A DNA stretch of 64,000 nt, taken from the NCBI RefSeq assembly GCF_038452275.1, contig NZ_CP141643.1:248001-312000 (forward strand), written 5' to 3'. The translations under genes and the position numbers were made by a program. Shown here piece by piece: positions 34,255 through 43,018 of this stretch (its first letter is position 1; each line of letters begins with the position of its first letter). The notes below the pieces were generated by a model, which searched no databases, was not told the origin of the DNA, and saw only the letters and a program-made list of their open reading frames with translations. The DNA is from Corynebacterium sp. BD556. GTDB taxonomy: Bacteria > Actinomycetota > Actinomycetes > Mycobacteriales > Mycobacteriaceae.

Positions 34255-36812
34255 AGCGCTAACCTCCGGGCCAGCGGGTCGCGCTCATCCCCGGCCGGTG
34301 CAACCCGCAGCCGCGCACCCACAACCGAGGTTAGCGAGGCCGTAGCGATCAGCGGGCCGAGTTCTACCTCGGCAACGGCGGCGAAGTCGTCGTTGAGTCG
34401 CGCAAGCTGCACCAAGATACGTTCCAATTCTTCGGTGTCTGTAGCTGTGGTGCCGCGGTAGCCGGTGAGCAGTTCGGCGGCGCGAAGCTCGGCCAGCATC
34501 GCAGCGGCGTCACGGCGGCGAAGGGGAGGAGCGCCCCAGGTGACATCGCCAAGCAGCTCGGAAGGCAAACCGGACATGCCAACGGAAATCAGAGGGCCGA
34601 GCACGGGATCTTCCACAGCGCGGGCGGACAATGAGGCGCCGGGGGCGACGGTGCGTTGGACTACTGGGCTCAGCACAGCGGGGTCGTCTCCTAAGCCAAG
34701 TTCCCCGGCGAGCGTGGAGATGGTCTGCCAGGCGCGTTGCATCGCGGCTTCGCTGCCGACGTTGCGGATAATGGTGGGAAGCTCCGCGCGCCCGCGCACC
34801 TGAGGATTAAGGCATTTGAGCACGACGTCCCAACCGAGGTCGGCTCCGGCAGCGAGGGCCTCGTCGAGGGAGGCTACGGGCACCCACGGCACACTATCGA
34901 TGCCGTAGGCGGAAAGAATCGCCGCAGTTTCTTCGTCGTTTGCCCAGCGTCCCTCGGGGCAGTCGGTGAGGATATCGGAGATGACCTTGCGGGCGCGCGC
35001 CTCGTCGCCCACCCCGATGACATCCTCGGGGGTCGGGCGGGCATGTGCGCGGCGGCGCTCATTGGACACAATGGCCCCCAACGCTTCGAGCGCATCGGCA
35101 TAAGTCTCCACCACAGGAAGCTGGCCGAGGGTTTCTGCGCCTTCGCGACGCCTATAATCAGGCAGGTTGAAACCAACAAAGGAAGCGACCAGCGGTGTGG
35201 AATAACTCACGGCCTCCTCCGCAGCGAGCGCAGCTAGCTGGTTGTACACCAAATCAGCGAAGTCCGCACCGATGTCTACGACAGCGCACAGCACCGCCTC
35301 CACGTTTTCATCTTCGAGTGCGGCGTTGACCTCGCGGGCCAGCTCCACTTCGGGTGGGCCGAAGACCGTCGTTGAGGTCGGGTCAAGGCCGAAGCGGCGC
35401 GCCGCAGCCTCCATCTGGTCGGTCAAACCCGCAGAGTTAGACACCACCCGCACCCGGGGCCCGCGAGGAACTGGTTGGCGGGCTAAAACTTGGGCGATGT
35501 CGAACATTGTGTCGCGTTTGTTCACCACCATGGCGCCGCTGTTGCCAATCACCATGTCGAGGGCGACGGGGTCGCCGCCGGCAAGTGCGCGCGAAGGGAA
35601 AAAGACCACCACGTGCTTTTGCAGGGCAAGGCGGCGCAGAATCCGGAAGAACTTGCGTGGGTTGCCAGCCTTGTCCAGCGACAGCAGACAGATCTTGGTG
35701 GAGTCGTCGTCGGACCAAAACTGCATGACGTCGTTCGCAGTCACGTCAGCGAAGGCGCCGGAGGCGACGAAGGTGCTCAGCCCGCAGCCGCGGTCGATGG
35801 CGTGCGACAACGTCAGCGCCGCCACACCCGCGGACTGGGTGAAAAGCCCGGTGGTGCCGGGCCGCACCGCTGCCGCCGGGGTGGTGTTGAGCCCGTGGGC
35901 GGTGTTGAGCACGCCCAGCGAAGCTGGCCCTAGCACCCGCAGCCCGAGATCACGGGCGGCGGCGATGATGGCGGTGGCCTCATCGGCCTCGATACCGGGG
36001 TTGGTGCCGCGCGACATGATCACCACGGCCCGTGCGCGCGCCAGAGCCGCTGCCCGCAGCACGGCCTGTACTTCCGCGTGGTCGTACTCGGCGACGACGA
36101 GGTCGACAGGTTCGGTGATCTCGGCGGGGGAGGTGGCCCGGTGGGCGTCGATAAGCGCGGGCACATGCGGGGCGCCGATGAGCGCCACCGAACGAGGTGT
36201 CACAAGGCCTCGAATCGAGTTGGCTTCGGCGCGCAGCTCGCGGCGGTGCATGACCTCGCGCGAGGTTGCATTGGGGGCGATGAGGAAGTCGACGGTGATG
36301 TAGCCGTCGGCAAGTTCGGGTGAAACGGTGTAGCCAGCGCGGAGAAAAACCTGCACCATGGTGCGGTTTTGGGTGAGCATTTCCGCGACGAACCTTTCGA
36401 CGCCTCCCTCTCGACCTATCTCCGCGAGGTGTTCAAGCAAAATGTTGGCGGCGCCCTTGCCGTGGTGGTCATCTTGAACCAAAAAGGACACGTCGCCGAC
36501 GCGGGCGGGCAGAAGCTGTGGCACGAGATAATAACCTGCCACCGCAATGATCTCGCCGCGCTGCAGCATCGCGAGGGTGACTTTGTCGTAGCTGCCGGTG
36601 TTTGACCAGCGGGCCCAATCCTCGTCGGTGAGCCGGGGGTGACTGCCGAAGAATCGTAGGTACTTCGAGTGTTCGGAGACGCGGCTGAAGAACTTTTCGA
36701 CGTCCTCACGGTCCCTTTCTTCAATCGCGCGTAGCGTCGCGATCGAACCATCGTTGAGGATGACGTCAGCTTCCCAGCTCGCCGCGGATACCCCAGTCGC
36801 CTCGGTGGACAC
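34251..36812 (-). CDS. Protein lysine acetyltransferase, GNAT plus ADP-forming acyl-CoA ligase-like domains (Pat type)
   Basis: An 853-residue protein. An N-terminal GNAT domain (about 10-170) carries the acetyl-CoA loop HHGKGAANILLEHL. Next come CoA-binding, succinyl-CoA synthetase alpha/beta-like domains and an ATP-grasp domain at the C-terminus (PEGRWANDEETAAILSAYGI). This GNAT-first order is typical of actinobacterial Pat proteins, while E. coli PatZ has GNAT last. The phosphorylated His of true ADP-forming acyl-CoA synthetases, in a SHTGALAG-type loop, is replaced by FPSRALAGGDPVAL, so the ligase part is probably a regulatory acetyl-CoA sensor. It likely acetylates AMP-forming ligases such as the one at 29340. 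GTG start with AGGAAGGGG upstream. Confidence 0.85.
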   Translation of the reverse strand: MSTEATGVSAASWEADVILNDGSIATLRAIEERDREDVEKFFSRVSEHSKYLRFFGSHPRLTDEDWARWSNTGSYDKVTLAMLQRGEIIAVAGYYLVPQLLPARVGDVSFLVQDDHHGKGAANILLEHLAEIGREGGVERFVAEMLTQNRTMVQVFLRAGYTVSPELADGYITVDFLIAPNATSREVMHRRELRAEANSIRGLVTPRSVALIGAPHVPALIDAHRATSPAEITEPVDLVVAEYDHAEVQAVLRAAALARARAVVIMSRGTNPGIEADEATAIIAAARDLGLRVLGPASLGVLNTAHGLNTTPAAAVRPGTTGLFTQSAGVAALTLSHAIDRGCGLSTFVASGAFADVTANDVMQFWSDDDSTKICLLSLDKAGNPRKFFRILRRLALQKHVVVFFPSRALAGGDPVALDMVIGNSGAMVVNKRDTMFDIAQVLARQPVPRGPRVRVVSNSAGLTDQMEAAARRFGLDPTSTTVFGPPEVELAREVNAALEDENVEAVLCAVVDIGADFADLVYNQLAALAAEEAVSYSTPLVASFVGFNLPDYRRREGAETLGQLPVVETYADALEALGAIVSNERRRAHARPTPEDVIGVGDEARARKVISDILTDCPEGRWANDEETAAILSAYGIDSVPWVPVASLDEALAAGADLGWDVVLKCLNPQVRGRAELPTIIRNVGSEAAMQRAWQTISTLAGELGLGDDPAVLSPVVQRTVAPGASLSARAVEDPVLGPLISVGMSGLPSELLGDVTWGAPPLRRRDAAAMLAELRAAELLTGYRGTTATDTEELERILVQLARLNDDFAAVAEVELGPLIATASLTSVVGARLRVAPAGDERDPLARRLAL

Positions 36813-37054
36813 GGCCCACCCCTTCCTGATTCCTGATCCTCAAGTTACGCGGGTCACGTTGCCTACACTGTAGTGCGGTGAACAACATTTACCCCAAGCC
36901 GTCAATTCATCCGTGCAGGTAAGCGCTGATCTATAGGGGTAAATAGTGATCTGCATTACTGAATTCCTGTTGTTTATCGTGGCTTCTTCCTAGTCTGAGT
37001 ACACAAGCGATAACGCTGCCACACTCACTTCTCATACCTGACAAGGAGAAAGAC

Positions 37055-38572
37055 ATGCGCACCATCGAGCACTTCGTTGACGGAAGCAGTTTCGCGGGTA
37101 ATTCCGGATCCACCCAGCCGGTACTCAACCCCTCGACCGGCCAAGCCCAAGCTGAGGTGGTCCTCGCCGACAAGTTGGACGTCGACACGGTCATCGCGGC
37201 CGCTGCTGCGGCGCAACCTGCCTGGGCCGCATTTAACCCCCAGAAGCGCATCCGCGTGATCATGGAGTGGATCCAGCTCATCCACGCCAACATGGATGAG
37301 CTCGCGCGCACCCTCTCGCTCGAGCACGGCAAGACTTTCGACGACGCCAAAGGCGACATCTTGCGCGGAGTTGATGTCCTGGAGTTCTCTCTTGGTGCCC
37401 CGCACCAGCTCAAGGGAGAATTTTCCACCGGCGTTGGCACCGGCATTGACACTTTCTCCCTGCGCCAGCCGCTCGGCGTGGTCGCTGGCATCACCCCTTT
37501 TAATTTTCCCGCAATGATTCCGCTGTGGAAGGCAGGCCCGGCCCTGGCCTGCGGCAACGCCTTCGTGCTCAAGCCTTCGGAGCGTGACCCCTCCGTCCCG
37601 GTTCGCCTAGCGGAGCTGTTTATTGAAGCTGGTGGCCCGGCCGGAGTATTCAACGTCGTGCACGGCGGCAAGGACGCGGTCGACGCGTTGCTCGATTCTG
37701 ACACGATCAAAGCCATCGGCTTTGTCGGCTCCACCCCGATCGCGCAGTACATCTACGAGCGTTGCGCCGCCACTGGCAAGCGCGCCCAATGCTTCGGCGG
37801 CGCAAAAAACCACGCCATCGTTCTTCCGGACGCCGATATTGAAGCCACCGCCGACACCCTCGTCGGCGCGGCCTATGGCTCAGCCGGTGAGCGCTGCATG
37901 GCCCTGTCCGTGGTGGTGCCGGTAGGCAAGGAAACCGCCGATCGCCTGCGCGACGCGCTCGTTGAACGCATCCCTTCGCTCAAGGTGGGCCACAGTCTCG
38001 ACCCCGAGGCCGACTACGGTCCTTTGGTCACCGCCGACGCCCGCGACCGTGTCCGCCGCCTCATCGGTGAAGGCGTTGAGGCTGGGGCGGACCTGCTCGT
38101 CGACGGCCGCGACCTCGATATGTCCTCTCAGTCCTTTGAAGGAGACGATCTGGCGGAAGGGTTCTTCGTTGGCCCGAGCCTGTTCGACAACGTGGACACC
38201 TCAATGAGCATCTACACTGAGGAAATTTTCGGCCCGGTGCTGTGCATGGTTCGGGCGCAAACACTGGAGGAAGCCACCGCGCTGCCTAGCGAGCACGTCT
38301 ACGGCAACGGCGTGGCCATTTTCACCCAAAGTGGCGGCGCGGCCCGCGACTTCTTCACAAGTGTCAACGTCGGCATGGTCGGCATCAACGTGCCGATCCC
38401 GGTGCCGATCGCCTACTACACTTTCGGCGGTTGGAAGGCGTCAGGCTTCGGTGACTTGAACCAGCACGGACCGGATGCTTTCCGCTTCTACACCAAGACG
38501 AAGACTGTGACGACTCGCTGGCCCGAAGCCGGATCCACCGGCCCGGAGTTCAGCATGCCGGTGATGAACTAA
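37055..38572 (+). CDS. mmsA: CoA-acylating methylmalonate-semialdehyde dehydrogenase
   Basis: A 505-residue aldehyde dehydrogenase of the MmsA group, converting methylmalonate semialdehyde and CoA to propionyl-CoA in valine and inositol breakdown. NAD-binding and catalytic blocks are GITPFNFPAMIPLWKAGPAL, CFGGAKNHAIVLPDAD and GSAGERCMALS with catalytic Cys281; the GITPFNFPAM and CFGGAKN blocks distinguish MmsA from other ALDHs. A strong AAGGAG is 8 nt before the ATG. The mmsB gene follows by 35 bp. About 240 bp of upstream DNA is non-coding and likely holds the promoter; I see TAGTCT at 36991 as a possible -10, with low certainty. Confidence 0.93.
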   Translation: MRTIEHFVDGSSFAGNSGSTQPVLNPSTGQAQAEVVLADKLDVDTVIAAAAAAQPAWAAFNPQKRIRVIMEWIQLIHANMDELARTLSLEHGKTFDDAKGDILRGVDVLEFSLGAPHQLKGEFSTGVGTGIDTFSLRQPLGVVAGITPFNFPAMIPLWKAGPALACGNAFVLKPSERDPSVPVRLAELFIEAGGPAGVFNVVHGGKDAVDALLDSDTIKAIGFVGSTPIAQYIYERCAATGKRAQCFGGAKNHAIVLPDADIEATADTLVGAAYGSAGERCMALSVVVPVGKETADRLRDALVERIPSLKVGHSLDPEADYGPLVTADARDRVRRLIGEGVEAGADLLVDGRDLDMSSQSFEGDDLAEGFFVGPSLFDNVDTSMSIYTEEIFGPVLCMVRAQTLEEATALPSEHVYGNGVAIFTQSGGAARDFFTSVNVGMVGINVPIPVPIAYYTFGGWKASGFGDLNQHGPDAFRFYTKTKTVTTRWPEAGSTGPEFSMPVMN

Positions 38573-38607
38573 CGCCCACGGACCCAAGCGAAAGGAGAAG
38601 AAGGACA

Positions 38608-39498
38608 ATGAGCGAGATCGCATTTATCGGACTGGGCAACATGGGTGGGCCCATGGCGGCGAACTTGGTTGAGGCGGGGCACACCGTCCGCGGCTTCGAC
38701 GTTGTGAAAGAGGCGCAGGACAAAGCCGCAGCGAGCGGGGTTGAGATCGCTGCGACCGCAGAAGATGCGGTGGCCGGTGCCGAATTCGTCTTTACCAGCC
38801 TGCCCAACGGGGCGTTGGTGACCCAGGTGCTCGATGCCATCCTCAGCGCCCATCCAGAACCGCGGCTCTACATCGACCTGTCCACCATTTCGGTGGCTGA
38901 GGCTCGTGAGCTTGCAACGAAGGTTAATCAGGCCGGTTCGGGCTTTCTCGACGCCCCAGTCTCCGGCGGCATCGCCGGGGCGGCTGCTGGCACGCTTGCT
39001 TTTATGGTGGGCGGGGAGGCGGAAGATGTGGCGAAAGCTCGTCCGCTTTTGGAGGTGCTGGGCAAGTCAATCACTCACTGCGGTGACCACGGCAACGGCC
39101 AGGCAGTCAAGGCCTGCAACAACATGATCCTTGCGGTCCACCAGATCGTTTTGGCGGAGGCGATGGTGCTCGGCGAGCGCCTCGGGCTGCAACCGCAGGC
39201 GTTTTTCGACGTTGTTTCCAACGCCACCGGTAACTCCTGGGCGCTGTCCGTCAATGCGCCCGTGCCCGGCTTGGTGGAAAACTCCCCGGCGAATAGAGAT
39301 TTCGCCCCTGGCTTTGCCGCCGCACTGATGCTGAAAGATCTGCGGTTGGCGATGCAGGCGGCCGAGGACACCTCCACTGCAACGGTGCTGGGCGCCATTG
39401 CCGCTGAGCAGTACGCCGCCTTCGTCGATGAGGGCCACGGTGGGCTGGATTTCTCCGCCATCATCAACGATGTGCGCGCGAAGAAGGAAAAGAAGTAG
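38608..39498 (+). CDS. mmsB: 3-hydroxyisobutyrate dehydrogenase
   Basis: A 296-residue beta-hydroxyacid dehydrogenase. The NAD fold begins EIAFIGLGNMGGPMAANLVE, the substrate-binding signature FLDAPVSGGIAGAAAGTLAF is complete, and the catalytic Lys lies in GNGQAVKACNNMILAVH. It oxidises 3-hydroxyisobutyrate to methylmalonate semialdehyde, the substrate of MmsA encoded just upstream. Together with the HIBCH, enoyl-CoA hydratase and acyl-CoA dehydrogenase genes this completes the route from isobutyryl-CoA to propionyl-CoA. GAAAGGAGAAGAAGG precedes the ATG. Confidence 0.93.
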   Translation: MSEIAFIGLGNMGGPMAANLVEAGHTVRGFDVVKEAQDKAAASGVEIAATAEDAVAGAEFVFTSLPNGALVTQVLDAILSAHPEPRLYIDLSTISVAEARELATKVNQAGSGFLDAPVSGGIAGAAAGTLAFMVGGEAEDVAKARPLLEVLGKSITHCGDHGNGQAVKACNNMILAVHQIVLAEAMVLGERLGLQPQAFFDVVSNATGNSWALSVNAPVPGLVENSPANRDFAPGFAAALMLKDLRLAMQAAEDTSTATVLGAIAAEQYAAFVDEGHGGLDFSAIINDVRAKKEKK

Positions 39499-39509
39499 GT
39501 GCCGCGTAG

Positions 39510-40103
39510 TTATTCTCCGTCCAAAATGGACTGGAGAAGTGGCGCGTAGTAATTAATGAGTGCTTCGGTGCGGAATCTTTTAAATTCCGAATCTCCGAAG
39601 CGTCTCATAAACGACAATCCCATGAGAAGCGACAGGGCTGATTGGGCGCGCAGCTCCGGCGAGGGGTTGTCGTGCGGGGCTTCTTTGCGGATGCGTTGCG
39701 CCAACACATCCAGGAGGTCGCTTCTGATGCGCGCGCCGATTGTACCGAGGACTTCTTCGTCGCCGTTTGCCACGGAGATGGTTCGGGCCATGGAGTAGGA
39801 AGCGGTGTGCGGGGCGGTGAGTGTTTCAACCACGGCGGTGCGACCGAGGGTGGAAAACGGCCCGGCGAATAGCGCCCGGGACGAGGCTGTGAAGTCCACG
39901 GTGGCTTCGAACAGCCCGTCTTTATTTGCGAAGTGTTTGACCACCAACGCCACCGACACCCCTGCTGAGGTTGCGATATCTTTGAGCGAGACTTGCGCGT
40001 AGCCGCGTTCGCTAAATAGCTGGCGGGAGCACTCGAGGATGCGTTCGCGCGCAGAGGAGTGTTGCTCGGCGGGGTGCAAACCAGGGTCCATGGCGGCGTC
40101 CAT
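39510..40103 (-). CDS. TetR family transcriptional regulator
   Basis: A 197-residue TetR repressor with the N-terminal DNA-binding helices ARERILECSRQLFSERGYAQ and VSLKDIATSAGVSVALVVKH (helix-turn-helix), then a helical ligand-binding domain. The C-terminal part (ELRAQSALSLLMGLSFMRRF) fits the actinobacterial TetR_C group. It lies 11 bp downstream of prfC on the same strand and converges on mmsB, so its transcription may depend on prfC read-through. Its target could be the mmsAB operon or itself; no operator is obvious. An alternative ATG at 40091 shortens it by four residues. Confidence 0.83.
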   Translation of the reverse strand: MDAAMDPGLHPAEQHSSARERILECSRQLFSERGYAQVSLKDIATSAGVSVALVVKHFANKDGLFEATVDFTASSRALFAGPFSTLGRTAVVETLTAPHTASYSMARTISVANGDEEVLGTIGARIRSDLLDVLAQRIRKEAPHDNPSPELRAQSALSLLMGLSFMRRFGDSEFKRFRTEALINYYAPLLQSILDGE

Positions 40104-40114
40104 AACAGGCTAGG

Positions 40115-41749
40115 CTAGTCCGCGACTAGCGGCTCCATGGTCAGATTCGGCAGCTCCTTTTGGATAAACGCGAGCTTCCATTTGTCTCCAAACAGGGCGA
40201 TTAATTCGCCGTCGGAGCGGGTGAAGATTTCCACCCCGCGCTGCCGGGCTAACTCGGGTGCGGATGCGGCGTCCGTGCGGCGTGCAACTGTGTAGGGGAT
40301 CGGTTCGGTGACGGTTTCTACGTTGTATTCGTTTTCCATCCGGGCTTGCATGACCTCGAACTGCATGGGGCCGACGGCCGCCATGACTGGGGCGGCGTCG
40401 CCGCGTAGGTCATTGCGCAGGATTTGGACGACGCCCTCGGCGTCGAGCTGGTCGAGCGCTTTGCGGAATTGTTTGTACTTGCCCAAAGATTTGGCGCGCA
40501 GGGTGCGGAAGTGCTCGGGGGCGAACTGCGGCATGGGAGGGTATTGCACTTTGCGTCCCGCGTAGATTGTGTCGCCTGGGGCGAGGGCGCCGGCGTTGAC
40601 CAGGCCGATGATGTCTCCGGGGAAGGCTGTCTCGACGGTGTCGCGGCTGCGGCCGAATACTGTGAGGGCGTATTTGGTGGAGAAGCTGCGCCCAGATTGG
40701 GCGTGGGTGACTTGCATACCGCGGTCGAATTCGCCCGAGACGACCCGCATGAAAGCGAGGGTGTCGCGGTGGTTTTTGTCCATGCCGGCTTGCACTTTGA
40801 AGACGACGCCGGAGAAGGCGTCGTCAAGCTTGCGTTGAGCATCCATCGCGCTTGTCGACGCCTCCACGGCCGCCGGATCTGACGCGCGGCCTTCGGGTGC
40901 AGGGGCGATGGCGCACAGGGTGTCTAAGATTTGGTGCACACCGAAATTCAGCATTGCTGAGGCGAAGATAACCGGCGAGGTGATGCACTGCTCGAATAGC
41001 TCCTGGTTGTGGACCGCGCCGTCGGCGGCGAGTAGCTCAGCCTCCTCAACGGCAGTCTCCCACGCCTCACCCTCGCGCGCGGCTGCATCTTCTGGGCGGA
41101 AGTGTTCTTCTGGGGCGATGGTGGATCCGCCGGCGGTGCGGATGAAGTGGATGTAGTTGTCGGCCTCTCCGTCTTCGTTGATGTGGGCGAGTCCCCGGAA
41201 GTCGCCGGCCTCGCCGACCGGCCAGTACAAAGGTGTGGGTTGAAGGTCAATCTCGTGGACGATTTCGTCGACTAACGCGAGTGGTTCGCGGCCGACGCGG
41301 TCCCACTTGTTGATCACGGTGACGATCGGCAGGCCGCGCGCTTTGCACACGCGAAACAGCTTCAACGTCTGTGGCTCAAGGCCCTTAGCGGCGTCAATGA
41401 GCATGACGGCGGCGTCGACAGCCGAAAGCACGCGGTAGGTGTCTTCGGAGAAATCAGCGTGGCCGGGGGTGTCGACCAAGTTGATCACGTAGGGTTCTGT
41501 GGCGCTGGAGCCTGCGGGCAGGTACTCAAACTGCAGCGCCGAGGAGGCGATGGAGATGCCGCGGTCTTTTTCCATGTCCATCCAGTCGGAGACGGTGGCT
41601 TTGCGGCTGCCCTTGCCGTGGACCGCGCCCGCTTCGGAAATGACGTGCGCATGCAGCGCCAAAGCCTCGGTCAGTGTGGATTTGCCGGCGTCCGGGTGGG
41701 CGATGACGGCGAAGGTGCGGCGACGTGCGGCTTCGGTCAAGGTGCTCAT
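40115..41749 (-). CDS. prfC: Peptide chain release factor 3
   Basis: A 544-residue translational GTPase that recycles RF1/RF2 from the ribosome. G1 is IAHPDAGKSTLTEAL, switch II/G3 is VDTPGHADFSEDTYR, and G4 is INKWDR. The length and the N-terminal RRRTFAVIAHPDAGKSTL match RF3 rather than EF-G. C. glutamicum also carries prfC. TACACT (41758-41763) lies 8 nt upstream of the ATG with no Shine-Dalgarno, so it is probably leaderless. It diverges from the FMN reductase gene and is followed by a TetR gene. Confidence 0.94.
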   Translation of the reverse strand: MSTLTEAARRRTFAVIAHPDAGKSTLTEALALHAHVISEAGAVHGKGSRKATVSDWMDMEKDRGISIASSALQFEYLPAGSSATEPYVINLVDTPGHADFSEDTYRVLSAVDAAVMLIDAAKGLEPQTLKLFRVCKARGLPIVTVINKWDRVGREPLALVDEIVHEIDLQPTPLYWPVGEAGDFRGLAHINEDGEADNYIHFIRTAGGSTIAPEEHFRPEDAAAREGEAWETAVEEAELLAADGAVHNQELFEQCITSPVIFASAMLNFGVHQILDTLCAIAPAPEGRASDPAAVEASTSAMDAQRKLDDAFSGVVFKVQAGMDKNHRDTLAFMRVVSGEFDRGMQVTHAQSGRSFSTKYALTVFGRSRDTVETAFPGDIIGLVNAGALAPGDTIYAGRKVQYPPMPQFAPEHFRTLRAKSLGKYKQFRKALDQLDAEGVVQILRNDLRGDAAPVMAAVGPMQFEVMQARMENEYNVETVTEPIPYTVARRTDAASAPELARQRGVEIFTRSDGELIALFGDKWKLAFIQKELPNLTMEPLVAD

Positions 41750-41847
41750 GGACGTGCAGTGTAGTCGCCTTGTTCAGCACTTCTGAATCGGAAGCGTATA
41801 CTTACCGGCGACATTGTAGACAGGTCAACGAAAGGTGTCATGTAGCT

Positions 41848-42384
41848 ATGAAAATTGGTGTTATTCTCGGCTCAATCCGCGACGGACGCAATGGCGAACA
41901 GGTCGCGAAGTGGGTGATGGAAACCGCACGTAAGCGTTCGGGCGTCGACTACGAGCTCATCGACCTTGCCGAGTTCAACGTGCCGCTGCTCACCTCCGCC
42001 ACCATGCCTGGTGTAGCTAACAAACAATACGATGATGAGGCTGTGACCGCCTGGTCACGCGCCATCGACAGTTGCGACGGCTACATCTTCGTCACGGCGG
42101 AGTACAACCACTCTGTGCCAGGCGGGTTTAAAAACGCCGTCGATTCACTTTCCCCCGAGTGGAACGGCAAGACCGTCGGTTTCGTCGGCTACGGCTCTGA
42201 GGGAGCCTCGCGTGCAGTGGAACACTGGCGCCAAATCATCGCGAACTTCTCCATGTTCGGCGTGCGCAACCAAGTCTCCTTGAGCCTTTTCGACGATTTC
42301 GACAACGGTGTACTCTCCCCGCGCGAGGTTAAGGTAGCCAGCCTTGAGCGTGTGCTCGAAGATGTGGAAGCTCAGCTAGCCTAA
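41848..42384 (+). CDS. NADPH-dependent FMN reductase family protein
   Basis: A 178-residue flavodoxin-like oxidoreductase. The FMN-phosphate loop is GVILGSIRDGRNG and the second family block FVTAEYNHSVPGGFKNAVDS is intact. Proteins of this type (chromate, azo or quinone reductases) transfer hydride from NADPH to quinones or metals to limit oxidative stress. AAAGGTG lies 7-13 nt before the ATG and TATACT (41797-41802) is a possible -10. It diverges from prfC; the stop overlaps that of pth2 (CTAA at 42381-42384). The true substrate is unknown. Confidence 0.85.
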   Translation: MKIGVILGSIRDGRNGEQVAKWVMETARKRSGVDYELIDLAEFNVPLLTSATMPGVANKQYDDEAVTAWSRAIDSCDGYIFVTAEYNHSVPGGFKNAVDSLSPEWNGKTVGFVGYGSEGASRAVEHWRQIIANFSMFGVRNQVSLSLFDDFDNGVLSPREVKVASLERVLEDVEAQLA

Positions 42385-43001
42385 GACTTCGAGTGGATCT
42401 CGTTTTGGGCCTTCTCTAAGCCCCGAACTGTGATCATCCTCGCGGCTTCGGCCGCTAGCGAGATCTGTTGACCGATATCGCCCTCGACGGGGCCAAGGAC
42501 CCAGGCCAGCACCGAGATGTCCTTCGGTGGGCGCCCAATGCCGATGCGCACCCGCAGATAGTCGCGGGTGCCTAAGTGCTCGGAGATGGACTTCAGCCCG
42601 TTGTGCCCATTTTCGCTGCCGCCGCGGCGCAGACGCACCCTGCCGGGCGGCAGGTCAAGCTCGTCGTGCAAAACGATGATGTTGCCTGAGTTGACTCCGA
42701 GTGCGCGAGCGAGCGGGGCGACCGCCTCGCCGGAGGAGTTCATGTAGGTGGTGGAGCGGGCAAAAGCGACGTCGCCGTGCACGCTCACCTCGGCCTTCAT
42801 CCCGGGCACGGGTTTGAAAGGGGATGTGCTGAGTTCATCGAGCGCCATGTAGCCCACGTTGTGCCGGGTTGACTCGTATGTGGGCCCTGGGTTGCCCAGG
42901 CCGACTACGAGCCACTGGGCGCTGAGCGGCTGCTGCTTTTCTCGCTGTGCCCGCGGCGAACGACCGCGCAGAGGGATGAGTTGTGAAAGAAAGCTAAACA
43001 C
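42381..43001 (-). CDS. pth2: Peptidyl-tRNA hydrolase, second copy
   Basis: A 206-residue bacterial peptidyl-tRNA hydrolase. The core [20 protein letters not shown] carries the catalytic His (TRHN), LHDELDLPPGRVRLRRGGSE has the Asp, and GHNGLKSI follows. It releases peptides from dropped-off peptidyl-tRNA. About 30 extra N-terminal residues (FLSQLIPLRGRSPRAQ) precede the core, unlike the other copy at 44747. The GTG at 43001 is chosen because TATGCT on this strand lies 6 nt upstream; a start at 43046 would run through the divergent promoter and the neighbouring ATG. Corynebacteria generally have two pth genes here. Confidence 0.88.
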   Translation of the reverse strand: MFSFLSQLIPLRGRSPRAQREKQQPLSAQWLVVGLGNPGPTYESTRHNVGYMALDELSTSPFKPVPGMKAEVSVHGDVAFARSTTYMNSSGEAVAPLARALGVNSGNIIVLHDELDLPPGRVRLRRGGSENGHNGLKSISEHLGTRDYLRVRIGIGRPPKDISVLAWVLGPVEGDIGQQISLAAEAARMITVRGLEKAQNEIHSKS

Positions 43002-43006
43002 GCCTG

Positions 43007-43013
43007 TAGCATA
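43007..43013. promoter_or_regulatory. Shared symmetric -10 element of a divergent leaderless gene pair
   Basis: TAGCATA on the plus strand reads TATGCTA on the minus strand, so each strand offers a TANNNT -10. Both start codons lie exactly 6 nt beyond it: ATG at 43019 for nitronate monooxygenase and GTG at 43001 for pth2. The pattern matches reported bidirectional bacterial promoters built on a symmetric -10, here with both transcripts leaderless. Confidence 0.6.
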
Positions 43014-43018
43014 GCGCC

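Noticed and set aside
36931..37752. Minus-strand open frame over the mmsA promoter and 5' half
   Set aside because: Composition is Ser/Thr/Pro-rich and shadows mmsA; no ribosome-binding site.
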